Below are positions 16,516 to 25,497 of a DNA stretch of 46,499 bases, piece by piece (the stretch's first letter is position 1; every line of letters starts with the position of its first letter). This DNA is from Anaerorudis sp964444915 (lineage in GTDB: Bacteria; Bacteroidota; Bacteroidia; Bacteroidales; Dysgonomonadaceae), in NCBI GenBank assembly GCA_964444915.1, contig CAYUIY010000003.1, positions 1-46,499 of the forward strand, in the 5' to 3' direction. The notes below the pieces were generated by a model. The model searched no databases. It was given only the letters and a program-made list of their open reading frames with translations, and had not been told where the DNA came from. A program made the position numbers and the translations under genes.

Positions 16516-17493
16516 ATGAAAAATAAGAATTATATTCTTCTATTTGAAAAATATCTTCGTGACGAGGCATCTTCAGAGGAAATTGAACAATTGTTTACCC
16601 TTATTCGTAATGATCGGCATATACAGGATATTTTTGAAGACCAATTGCGTAAATCCGATTCAGTAATTGATGTCAATTTACAACAAAAGATATTTTCAAA
16701 TATTCGTCAAAATATTCCGGAAGAAAAAGAGGTCCATTTTATTCAAAAGAATTGGAAAAAAATTTTACAATGGGCTGCCATTCTTATTCTGCCTATCGTT
16801 TCTGCGTTATCTGTATATTATTTTACTCAAAAACAACAAGAAAATAATCATCCAACCATCATTATTGCTGGGTATGGAGAAAAAGCAGAAGTTGTTCTTC
16901 CTGATGGGAGCAAGGTGTGGATAAATTCCGGTTCTAAAATCATATACAATAATAATGAATTCAATCGGAAGCGACGGCCGATTTTTTTGGAAGGTGAGGC
17001 CTATTTCGAAGTGACAAAAGACAAGCATTGTCCGTTTATTGTAAAAACAGAGTCAATGCATGTTGAAGCTTTGGGGACATCGTTCAACATCAGGTCTTAT
17101 AGTGAAGACCAACAAGCATTTGCTGTTTTGATTGAAGGAAAAATAAAAGTAAGTGTTTCGGGTCAGGAACAAATTCTGAGTGAAAACCAACGTGCTATAT
17201 TTAATAAAGCCACTCAAACACTTACTACAGACATGGTGCGTTCCGGTGATTTTGTACAGTGGAAAAGCGGAAATCTGTATTTCGATAATCAGTCGTTTGA
17301 AGATATTGCTCGTACCTTGTCGCGCATTTTCAATGTTGATATTCAGTTTGCTTCAGATAAACTGCGTTCCATACGTTTTTCAGGGACCTTGGGGATGAGC
17401 AGCATAAGAAATACATTGGATATTTTGTCGCTTACTTCACCCATGCGTTACGAAATGGAAGGTACAACTATAAAATTATATTACCGTGATTAG
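16516..17493 (+). CDS. FecR-family anti-sigma factor, PUL2
   Basis: A 325-residue single-pass regulator with the same layout as the PUL1 protein: cytoplasmic part 1-80, membrane segment about 83-103 (ILQWAAILILPIVSALSVYY), periplasmic FecR domain about 115-215 (AEVVLPDGSKVWINSGSKI, LEGEAYFEV, ALGTSFNIRSY), and a C-terminal STN-like domain (DNQSFEDIARTLSRIFNVDIQ). It should bind the adjacent sigma factor and respond to the STN domain of the downstream SusC. Sequence similarity to the PUL1 FecR is family-level only, so the two switches are probably insulated. Confidence 0.95.
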   Translation: MKNKNYILLFEKYLRDEASSEEIEQLFTLIRNDRHIQDIFEDQLRKSDSVIDVNLQQKIFSNIRQNIPEEKEVHFIQKNWKKILQWAAILILPIVSALSVYYFTQKQQENNHPTIIIAGYGEKAEVVLPDGSKVWINSGSKIIYNNNEFNRKRRPIFLEGEAYFEVTKDKHCPFIVKTESMHVEALGTSFNIRSYSEDQQAFAVLIEGKIKVSVSGQEQILSENQRAIFNKATQTLTTDMVRSGDFVQWKSGNLYFDNQSFEDIARTLSRIFNVDIQFASDKLRSIRFSGTLGMSSIRNTLDILSLTSPMRYEMEGTTIKLYYRD

Positions 17494-17610
17494 TGTTTAT
17501 CGGTTTAAACCCCAATTAATTTGTTTTTCTAAAAAGGGAAGTATAGAGTTAAACTTTGCTAATAAAATCTAATACATTAGTGGTTTTGTTATCCTTACTT
17601 TGTATTATAT

Positions 17611-17641
17611 AAACAGAGATGCAAATTTTCTCTGTTTTTAT
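17611..17641 (+). promoter_or_regulatory. Leader hairpin before PUL2 susC
   Basis: AAACAGAG (17611-17618) and CTCTGTTT (17630-17637) form an 8-bp stem with an 11-nt loop followed by TTTA, 36 bp ahead of the susC start. It could be a weak terminator behind fecR or an attenuator in the susC leader. Confidence 0.5.
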
Positions 17642-17673
17642 TCAACAAGTGTATAATATTTAAATTATTATCT

Positions 17674-20600
17674 ATGGGGGAAAAATTATTTTTCAGGAGG
17701 TCCCGCTTTTTGTCGAAGATAGTTGTACTTCTGCTATTGTGGACCGTTGCAAGTCAATCTTTTTCACAAATTTCAGTAAATGTAAAAAATAAACCTTTTC
17801 GTCAGGTACTGAAAGAAATAGAGAACGTAAGCGAATACCGGTTTTTCTACAATGAATTGTTAGATGTTTTGAATAAAAACATTTCAATTCAGGTGGTCAA
17901 TTCGGACATTGATGAGGTTATGCAAAAATTACTGAATGGAACCGATGTTACGTATGAAAAAAACAACAACATTGTTGTTCTTGTCAAGAGATCGCAAGTA
18001 ACCCAACAATCAGAGGGAAAACAGCAAGAAAACGTAACAATAAAAGGAAGAGTAACTGATGCCAATGGTGAGCCTATCATCTCTGCCAATATTTTTGTTC
18101 AAGGAACAACGATTGGTACTGTGACCGATGTAGATGGCAATTATAGCTTATCTGTTCCAAAAGGTTCAGTTATTCGGTTTTCTTATCTCGGATATGTCGA
18201 TCAGGAATTTACAGTTACTGAACCGCAAATATTAAATGTTCAGATGCAGGAAGATGTGAAAATACTGGATGAGTTGGTAGTTATTGGTTATGGCGCAGTA
18301 AAAAGAAAAGATGTTACTACTGCCGTGTCAACCATTTCAACTGAAGATTTGTTGGAGAGGCCAATAATTTCGGCTGCTCAGGCCATTCAAGGGAAAGCTG
18401 CCGGTGTTCAGGTGATTCAACCTAGCGGACAGCCGGGTGCAGGTATGGTTGTCAGGGTAAGAGGGAATACATCAATCACGGCAAGCAATGATCCTTTATA
18501 TGTTGTTGATGGAGTTCCCACAAACGATATAAATTTTTTGGCTCCTGCCGATATCGAATCGATGCAGATATTAAAGGATGCATCATCAGCAGCAATTTAT
18601 GGGTCACGTGCATCGAATGGTGTGGTATTGATAACCACAAAGGCCGGGAAAGCAGGTCAGTCTAAAATTAGTTTCAATACGTATATTGGTGCTTCAAATG
18701 TAATCAAACAACTGAAATCGCTTAATGTTGCACAATATAAGGAATTGATGGATGAGTTAGGTATAGTTACTCTCCCGGAGGGTTTAACTGACCGTACCGA
18801 TTGGTTTAAAGAAACTTTCAGAACCGCTTTGAATCAAAATTATCAATTGTCGATATCTAGTGGTACCGATAAATTACGTTACTTTTTGTCAGGTGGCTAT
18901 ACGGAGGAAAAAGGTGTTCTGAATGTGGCTTATTACAAGCGATATAACATTCGAGCCAATATCGATAATCAAATCAGAAATTGGTTAAAAATCAATACAA
19001 ATATTGCTTATTCCGATTATTCCGGAAATGGGATTATCTCGGGTACCGGAGCAAATAGAGCAGGTGTGGTATTATCCGTTATCAATACGCCAACGTATGC
19101 TCCTATATGGGATCCCGAGAATCCGGGACAATATTACAATAACTTTTATGGTGCAAATCTGACGCATCCGATCGAAAATTTGTCGCGAACGGAAGATAAT
19201 AAATATTATAATAACCGACTTTTGGGGTCTTTTAATGTAGATATCAATATTTTGCCCGGTCTTAAATTCAAAAGCAGCAATTCTATTGATAGGGTTTATT
19301 ATAACGAAACGACATTTCTTGATCCTAAAAAAACTGCTTATGGTCGGAATCAGGGAGGAACGGCTTCGGACAATCGGTCATTGAGTACGATCCTTGTGTT
19401 CGATAATATTTTTACTTACGATTTATCGTTTAAAAATGATCAGAGCCTCAATCTGATGGGAGGTACTTCTTACACTACTTCGCATTGGACTAATTCTTAT
19501 ATGAATGGCAGTTTCTATAGAAAAGGTTATACGCCAAAAACCTTGAATGCTGCCAACAAAATCGATCCGTGGGGAACAGGTACAACTGCTTCGGATTGGG
19601 CGTTAATGTCTTATTTGGCTCGTGTCTCTTATAATTATTCCGGGAAATATTTGCTCACCGTAAATTTCAGATCCGACGGTTCATCTAAACTTTCTCCGGA
19701 AAAAAGATATGGTTATTTCCCTTCTGTTTCGGCTGCTTGGAGAATTTCTTCCGAAAAATTCATGAATGATGCGATATGGATAGACGATTTGAAATTAAGA
19801 GGAGGATGGGGAAAAACGGGGAATCAATCCGGGATCAGCGATTATGCTTATCTTCAATTATATAATATCCAACGAATACCGTGGTGGGAAACCGGTAATG
19901 ACAGGGCGGTGGTAAATATTACTCCGGCAAACATGAGAAATAGGGATTTGACGTGGGAAACCACAACTCAAAGTAATATCGGTGTTGATCTGACTTTGCT
20001 CAAAAATCGGATAACTTTTACTGCTGATGCCTATTATAAGTATACCACCAATCTATTAATGAATGTTCCTTTGCCTGATGGTCTCGATTTCTCACATATT
20101 TACAGAAACGAAGGAGAGATGGAAAATAAAGGGTTGGAATTTTCGTTAAATACACGAAATATAGAACAAAAAGATTTTTCTTGGACGACAGACTTCAATA
20201 TTTCTTTCAACAAAAATAAGGTAACCAAATTATCGCTTCAAAAAATCTATTATTTCGCCAATACTTCCGAAGCAACTAGCGAAAATGTAGTAAGAATGAC
20301 TGAGGGAAAGCCGTTAGGGATGTTTTGGGGCTATATTTCAGAAGGTGTCGATCCGGAAACCGGAGATTTAATATTTAGGGATTTGGACGGCAATGGAAGG
20401 ATCACCACGAGCGATAAAACATATATCGGAAATCCTAATCCCGATTTTGTTTGGGGAATGATGAATACTCTTTCTTATAAGGGATTTAATTTGAATTTTT
20501 TGTTTCAAGGATCTCATGGTAATGACGTATATAATGCTTCGCGGTATGAGACTGAAGGAATGTATAACGGCATGAATCAATCTACGGAAGTGATAAGGAG

Positions 20601-20934
20601 ATGGCGAATTCCCGGTCAAATAACCGATATACCGAGGGCTTCTACAAGCACCGACAATTTAAGAGCTTCGACTCGTTTTGTGGAAGATGGAAGTTTTATA
20701 CGATTAAAGTCACTTACCTTATCTTATGATGTTAAATTACCTTTATTGAAAAAATGGAACATCTCAAGGTTGCAACCTTATTTTACGGCACATAACCTGT
20801 TCACGCTGACAAATTATAAAGGTTTCGATCCCGAAGTGAATCAATATGGAGGAAGTTCAACCGTGCAAGGCATCGACTGGGGAACATATCCTCACGTTAA
20901 AACATTCGTTTTCGGTTTAAACATTGATTTTTAA
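17674..20934 (+). CDS. SusC/RagA TonB-linked outer membrane transporter, PUL2
   Basis: An intact 1086-residue SusC. Signal peptide (about 1-32, ending SQSFSQ), STN signalling domain about 33-105, carboxypeptidase-regulatory-like domain about 122-205, plug about 215-320 (VRVRGNTSITASNDPLYVVDGV, AAIYGSRASNGVVLITTK) and a long barrel ending in FVFGLNIDF with the terminal Phe that the BAM machinery recognises. It imports oligosaccharides using TonB energy and, through the STN domain, signals to the FecR protein encoded upstream. The regulatory-like domain is 66/85 residues identical to that of the PUL1 SusC, much more than the STN domain before it. Confidence 0.97.
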   Translation: MGEKLFFRRSRFLSKIVVLLLLWTVASQSFSQISVNVKNKPFRQVLKEIENVSEYRFFYNELLDVLNKNISIQVVNSDIDEVMQKLLNGTDVTYEKNNNIVVLVKRSQVTQQSEGKQQENVTIKGRVTDANGEPIISANIFVQGTTIGTVTDVDGNYSLSVPKGSVIRFSYLGYVDQEFTVTEPQILNVQMQEDVKILDELVVIGYGAVKRKDVTTAVSTISTEDLLERPIISAAQAIQGKAAGVQVIQPSGQPGAGMVVRVRGNTSITASNDPLYVVDGVPTNDINFLAPADIESMQILKDASSAAIYGSRASNGVVLITTKAGKAGQSKISFNTYIGASNVIKQLKSLNVAQYKELMDELGIVTLPEGLTDRTDWFKETFRTALNQNYQLSISSGTDKLRYFLSGGYTEEKGVLNVAYYKRYNIRANIDNQIRNWLKINTNIAYSDYSGNGIISGTGANRAGVVLSVINTPTYAPIWDPENPGQYYNNFYGANLTHPIENLSRTEDNKYYNNRLLGSFNVDINILPGLKFKSSNSIDRVYYNETTFLDPKKTAYGRNQGGTASDNRSLSTILVFDNIFTYDLSFKNDQSLNLMGGTSYTTSHWTNSYMNGSFYRKGYTPKTLNAANKIDPWGTGTTASDWALMSYLARVSYNYSGKYLLTVNFRSDGSSKLSPEKRYGYFPSVSAAWRISSEKFMNDAIWIDDLKLRGGWGKTGNQSGISDYAYLQLYNIQRIPWWETGNDRAVVNITPANMRNRDLTWETTTQSNIGVDLTLLKNRITFTADAYYKYTTNLLMNVPLPDGLDFSHIYRNEGEMENKGLEFSLNTRNIEQKDFSWTTDFNISFNKNKVTKLSLQKIYYFANTSEATSENVVRMTEGKPLGMFWGYISEGVDPETGDLIFRDLDGNGRITTSDKTYIGNPNPDFVWGMMNTLSYKGFNLNFLFQGSHGNDVYNASRYETEGMYNGMNQSTEVIRRWRIPGQITDIPRASTSTDNLRASTRFVEDGSFIRLKSLTLSYDVKLPLLKKWNISRLQPYFTAHNLFTLTNYKGFDPEVNQYGGSSTVQGIDWGTYPHVKTFVFGLNIDF

Positions 20935-20945
20935 AATTAAATGAT

Positions 20946-22469
20946 ATGAGAAACAAAATATATTTAGCAATGCTTTTCGTAATAGTTTTATTTATAAACT
21001 ATTCATGCGATATTCAGAGGGATCCTATTGCTGATTTTAGCGAGCTTACCATTCCAAAAGACACTACCAATAAAGAGAATGAATTTACCACAAGGGAACA
21101 AATGGTAGCTCTTCACAATGGTTTATATTCTACAATAAGAGATTCTCAAGAAAACTGGTATCTGGATTATTTGGTTTATACAGAAACCCATGCCGATAAT
21201 GCTTACAGAGGAACATCGGGTAGTGAGTTATCTACTCTCGAAGCCCATTCCCAGGATGGTATAAATAAAAATATTGCACGCGATTGGAATGCTTTTTTGA
21301 ATTACGTTGTAACTGCAAACCGTATTATTCTGAATATAGATAATGTACCCGATCCTACGTTGACAAAGGCAGAACGTCGCGAATGGAAAGCGGAAGCGCT
21401 TATTTTTAGGGCATGGATTTGGTTTGATATGGTTCGATTATGGGGCGATATCCCGCTCGTAACGGAAAAAACGCCCGATGTTACGGCCGACAATATTGAA
21501 GAAGTATATTTAAAATTATTTCCTCCTCGCGATCCGATAGACAAAGTTTACGAAAAAATTATTACCGATTTGGAGATTGCTGCCACAGATGCTCCGGAGG
21601 TAAATCCACAGAATAAATTTTTATTGTCGAAAGCAGTGGCTAATGCTTTATTGGCAAAAGTATATGCAGAAAAACCTGTGAGGGATTACAATAAAGTCAT
21701 TGAATATTGTAACCAAGTGGAGCTTGCAGGTTTTTCTCTTGTTGAAAATTATGATGATCTGTTCAGTTTCGATCAAAATACGAGGGATATGAAATTACGC
21801 AATAGCAGCGAGTCGGTGTTCGAGATTACTTTTCCTCCAGGCAGTACGAATTGGGTATGGATGATGTTTGGATTGAATGAAGCTGACCCTAATAGTGTTT
21901 ATGACTGGGCGAAATGGATAACGCCTTCAAGAGATCTTATTGATGCTTTTCAAAAAGAAAATGATGTTATTCGCATGAATGCTTCCATTAAATGGGGAAA
22001 TCCTCCATGGAGTATCCACTATCCGAGCAGCCATTATCCGTTCATGTATAAAATGCGATCTAATCTGAACAGCATTATTAAAATACGGCTTGCCGATATT
22101 CTTTTACTCAAGGCAGAGGCATATGCCAATTTGGGTGACAACCCTGGAAATCTTGCAGAAGCAGCAAAGCTTGTTAATCAAGTTCGTACCAGAGCAAAAC
22201 TGAATAATTTGCCAGCATCCGTTACTTCTTCAAAAGAAGAAATGAAAAATGCTGTTTTAAATGAGCGACGGTTAGAATTAGCTTTCGAAGGGCATCGATG
22301 GTTTGATCTTGTAAGAACTGATAAAGCTATTAGTGTGATAAATACATTGAATCAACGTGATGAAGGACGGATTCAAATGCTGCCGCTGACGGAAGAAACA
22401 ATTTTACTTCCCATCCCTCAGGAAGCTATTGATAAAAACCCTTCTTTAACGCAAAATAAAGGATATTAA
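20946..22469 (+). CDS. SusD/RagB-family glycan-binding lipoprotein, PUL2
   Basis: A 507-residue lipoprotein; the signal ends at Cys21 (FINYSC) followed by DIQRD. SusD features: helical repeats with REWKAEALIFRAWIWFDMVRLWGDIPLV, the C-terminal LADILLLKAEAYANLGD, and LNERRLELAFEGHRWFDLVRT with LLPIPQEAIDKNP. It pairs with the SusC 11 bp upstream as the lid of the importer. It is only distantly similar to the PUL1 SusD, in line with a different ligand. Confidence 0.97.
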   Translation: MRNKIYLAMLFVIVLFINYSCDIQRDPIADFSELTIPKDTTNKENEFTTREQMVALHNGLYSTIRDSQENWYLDYLVYTETHADNAYRGTSGSELSTLEAHSQDGINKNIARDWNAFLNYVVTANRIILNIDNVPDPTLTKAERREWKAEALIFRAWIWFDMVRLWGDIPLVTEKTPDVTADNIEEVYLKLFPPRDPIDKVYEKIITDLEIAATDAPEVNPQNKFLLSKAVANALLAKVYAEKPVRDYNKVIEYCNQVELAGFSLVENYDDLFSFDQNTRDMKLRNSSESVFEITFPPGSTNWVWMMFGLNEADPNSVYDWAKWITPSRDLIDAFQKENDVIRMNASIKWGNPPWSIHYPSSHYPFMYKMRSNLNSIIKIRLADILLLKAEAYANLGDNPGNLAEAAKLVNQVRTRAKLNNLPASVTSSKEEMKNAVLNERRLELAFEGHRWFDLVRTDKAISVINTLNQRDEGRIQMLPLTEETILLPIPQEAIDKNPSLTQNKGY

Positions 22470-22482
22470 TTTTTTACTACTT

Positions 22483-23988
22483 ATGGAATTCAAGATGATA
22501 AAAAGAATTTATATAGGTTTTATTTTGATTGTAACCACACTTTCGGTTTCATGTAAAGAAAACGAGACAAATGATAATTGGGAGGAGATTCCTGTTGCAG
22601 AGAGCGATGTTGATTCTTATATTACAACAGCAAATCAAACCATGTTATTTGAAAAGGTTCCGATATATTTCAACACAAAAGACAATATGTCGCCATACAC
22701 AATAACGCTTGATGCTACCGTCAAATACCAGCAAATTGATGGTTTTGGGGCAGCTTTTACGGGATCGACCTGTTATAATCTGATGAAAATGCCTGTCGAA
22801 AAAAGAAAGGCATTATTGAAAGAAACATTTGATCCCAATGAAGGTATGGGATATAGTTATATTCGCATCTCGATAGGATGTTCCGATTTTTCGTTGTCGG
22901 AATATACATATTGCGATACACCTGGTATAGCGAATTTTGCCATTCAGGAAGAAGAAAAGAAGTATATTTTCCCTGTTTTGAAGGAAATACTTAGCATTAA
23001 TCCTCATGTTAAGATCATGGCTTCTCCCTGGACAGCCCCTCGTTGGATGAAAGTAAATAATCTTACTGAGCTTCAACCCTATAATTCGTGGACGAGTGGT
23101 CAGTTGAATCCTGCTTGTTATCAGGATTATGCTGCTTATTTTGTTAAATATATTCAGGCCATGGAAAAAGAAGGATTCACCATCGATGCAGTGACTATTC
23201 AAAACGAACCATTAAATAGAGGAAATTCTGCTTCGATGTTTATGACGTGGCAAGAGCAAGCGGATTTTATAAAATCGGCATTAGGGCCGAAATTTAGAGA
23301 GAATGGCATTAAAACCAAAATTGTAGTGTATGATCATAATTACGATTATGATGCATGGAAGCCGGACAGTAAGGATCAAACAAAGTATCCATTGCATATC
23401 TATGCCGATGCTGAAGCGGCTCAATATGTGGATGGTGCGGCTTATCATGCCTATGGTGGAGATAAAAGCGAATTGTTGGAAGTACACAATAATCGACCGG
23501 ATAAAAACTTATATTTTACCGAAATTTCGATCGGGTTGTGGGGCGGCGGATATAAGTTTGGCGACGATTTGATGTGGAATCTTCGGGAAGTAGGTATAGG
23601 AACGTTAAATAATTGGTCTAAATCGGTAATCGTGTGGAATTTTATGTTGGACGATAAGCATGGACCCTACAGACCGGGTGGATGCGATATGTGTTTAGGT
23701 GCTGTTGATGTTAATTCTTCCGATTATTCGACTGTAAAAAAGAACAGTCACTATTATGATGTGGCACATTTGTCAAAAGTGATTAAACCGGGAGCCTATC
23801 GAATCAAGTCCTCCGATCTGAATATAGATGGACTAACCTATGTGGCTGCGTTGAATCCGGATCATTCCTTTGGGATGGTTGTTTTAAATGAACAAACCAC
23901 GCCGCAGAATATTACGGTTAATGATAGGAAACATACTTTCAGCTATAAACTTCCACCCCAATCTGTGACTTCTTTTCATTGGAAATAA
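22483..23988 (+). CDS. GH30 beta-glycosidase lipoprotein (likely beta-1,6-glucanase)
   Basis: A 501-residue enzyme (497 from the second ATG at 22495, which gives a neater lipoprotein signal ending LSVSC). The catalytic TIM barrel starts with YQQIDGFGAAFTGST and contains YSYIRISIGCSDFS and IMASPWTAPRWMK, then the acid/base Glu242 in IQNEP and the nucleophile Glu347 in FTEIS (numbered from 22483). The C-terminal beta-sandwich is the side domain that marks GH30. Among GH30 members this most resembles subfamily 3, which contains bacterial and fungal endo-beta-1,6-glucanases; glucosylceramidase is the alternative name often given by automatic annotation. The PUL setting beside SusCD and the PUL1 beta-glucan enzymes supports beta-1,6-glucan. 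Confidence 0.9.
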   Translation: MEFKMIKRIYIGFILIVTTLSVSCKENETNDNWEEIPVAESDVDSYITTANQTMLFEKVPIYFNTKDNMSPYTITLDATVKYQQIDGFGAAFTGSTCYNLMKMPVEKRKALLKETFDPNEGMGYSYIRISIGCSDFSLSEYTYCDTPGIANFAIQEEEKKYIFPVLKEILSINPHVKIMASPWTAPRWMKVNNLTELQPYNSWTSGQLNPACYQDYAAYFVKYIQAMEKEGFTIDAVTIQNEPLNRGNSASMFMTWQEQADFIKSALGPKFRENGIKTKIVVYDHNYDYDAWKPDSKDQTKYPLHIYADAEAAQYVDGAAYHAYGGDKSELLEVHNNRPDKNLYFTEISIGLWGGGYKFGDDLMWNLREVGIGTLNNWSKSVIVWNFMLDDKHGPYRPGGCDMCLGAVDVNSSDYSTVKKNSHYYDVAHLSKVIKPGAYRIKSSDLNIDGLTYVAALNPDHSFGMVVLNEQTTPQNITVNDRKHTFSYKLPPQSVTSFHWK

Positions 23989-24024
23989 TTTATTTAATTG
24001 GTATTACGTATAAAAAATAATCAT

Positions 24025-25383
24025 ATGAAACGCCTAAATATATTCGTATTAATATCGCTGCTGCTGCTTTCATTTTCGGCGTGCGATGATGATGTTGAAT
24101 TTCCCGGTAAACCCGGAGATCCACAAATAATAGATCCGCAAATTGTTTCTGAAGCGTTTTTTGGAGACAGTATACCTTTCTCCGCTACGGTAAAGGACCC
24201 AAAAGTCCCATTGTCGACGTTGAAGGCGCAATTGTTTTATGGTGACGTTAAAGTTTCGGAGACTTCTATCCGGACAAAACAGGAGGGTACATATTCAGGA
24301 AAAATCTTTGCTCCTTTTTTGAAAGAAGTACCGGATGGGACTGCTACCTTGAAATTGGTTCTTCAAGATATTCATTTTACAACGGTTGAACAGGAGTTTC
24401 CTGTTTTTTTAACAAGACCGCAGTTTGAATATGTCTTATTGGTTACAGTTACCGACGACACACTGAGATTGGATCGAAAAGAAGATAATTTGTATTCGAC
24501 TTTAACTGATTCGAGCATGCCTCAACTCCTAAAAGGGGTGATCGTTACTCCGAAATACGGTGCAAATGGCAATTCCATAACTTTCGGATGGGAAAATAAC
24601 GGAATTAAAGAGGGCTCAACTACGCCAATAACTTTTTTAAGTTTACAAAGTAGTCCTTACGAAATAACATTTAATGCTTTTTCCTATATAAGAACTCCTT
24701 TTACTGAATATAAGGTGAACGGGAAAAGTATGGATTTTGTTGATGGAAAGTTTCAAGCCGATATGGATTTGAAAAAAGGAGATATATTGGCATTTGAAAA
24801 TATCTTAGATGTTTCACGTTTTTGGATTGACCCCGACTTTTTTAGCGTAACGAATGACGGACAAATCCTATTTGCTGCAATCGATGGCAAATATCGTATT
24901 ATTGCAGAAGAAGAAGGTATTCCGTATTTCAGGGTACAAACGTTAGATAAAAACGGTAATAAAGCTGTCATGAAAGAAGATGGAACAGGTGCGATATGGA
25001 TTGCCGGATGGGGAATTGCAAAACCTGCGATGACTACCGGTCAACCTGGATGGGAGCCGGGGAAAATGCTCTGCATGGCTCCCATAGAAACAAAGGTATA
25101 TCGCATGACTGTAACAGCAAGTGGCGAACAAGGGCTAGGCCAGATTCGTTCTGATTGGATCGGATTCAAATTCTACTATCAAGACGGTTGGGGTGGTGAA
25201 TTCAAAAAAATCAATTATGCTGAAACAAAGGGACTCATTCCTTCGGTTATTACAATTTCAGATTCAGGAGACTTGGGATATGCACCCGATCAACATTTGG
25301 AAGACGGCAAAACGTACATTATAACTATTGATTGCACGAATGGACCAACAAAAGCCATTATTTCGATTGAAGAGAAATTATAA
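24025..25383 (+). CDS. Surface lipoprotein, probable SGBP of PUL2
   Basis: A 452-residue lipoprotein with Cys20 (LSFSAC) followed by DDDVEF, an acidic run expected to send it to the cell surface. The rest is beta-rich with several likely immunoglobulin-like or beta-sandwich domains: an N-terminal one at about 25-125, a middle one at about 130-300 and a C-terminal part from about 300 with VQTLDKNGNKAVMKEDG and WIAGWGIAKPAMT. No catalytic motif is seen. Position directly behind GH30 and before the terminator fits a surface glycan-binding protein like those in known beta-1,6-glucan loci. The ATG at 24025 is preferred to a TTG at 23998 because only it places the signal peptide at the N-terminus. 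Confidence 0.75.
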   Translation: MKRLNIFVLISLLLLSFSACDDDVEFPGKPGDPQIIDPQIVSEAFFGDSIPFSATVKDPKVPLSTLKAQLFYGDVKVSETSIRTKQEGTYSGKIFAPFLKEVPDGTATLKLVLQDIHFTTVEQEFPVFLTRPQFEYVLLVTVTDDTLRLDRKEDNLYSTLTDSSMPQLLKGVIVTPKYGANGNSITFGWENNGIKEGSTTPITFLSLQSSPYEITFNAFSYIRTPFTEYKVNGKSMDFVDGKFQADMDLKKGDILAFENILDVSRFWIDPDFFSVTNDGQILFAAIDGKYRIIAEEEGIPYFRVQTLDKNGNKAVMKEDGTGAIWIAGWGIAKPAMTTGQPGWEPGKMLCMAPIETKVYRMTVTASGEQGLGQIRSDWIGFKFYYQDGWGGEFKKINYAETKGLIPSVITISDSGDLGYAPDQHLEDGKTYIITIDCTNGPTKAIISIEEKL

Positions 25384-25486
25384 AAAGAAATTCCTGCTAA
25401 AGAGGCGGAGAATGTGTTGTTCATAGCATTTTTCAGTAAAAACATCGGCCATCTTTTAATAAAGTGGTCGATGTTTATTTTGTTAA
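25376..25486 (+). repeat. 3' element, copy 2 (end of PUL2)
   Basis: About 111 bp matching 15694-15806. It overlaps the stop codon of the last PUL2 gene, so its A-rich start is partly coding here and non-coding in the other copy. It contains the TGTT-CAT-AGCA hairpin and the terminator. Confidence 0.8.
25436..25486 (+). terminator. Intrinsic terminator between PUL2 and argS
   Basis: AACATCGGCCAT (25441-25452) pairs with GTGGTCGATGTT (25464-25475), continuing with A/T pairs, and is followed by TATTTTGTT. It has A-rich sequence on the other side too, so it can serve both the plus-strand PUL2 and the convergent argS transcript. Confidence 0.88.
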
Positions 25487-25497
25487 CCTAATATCGC

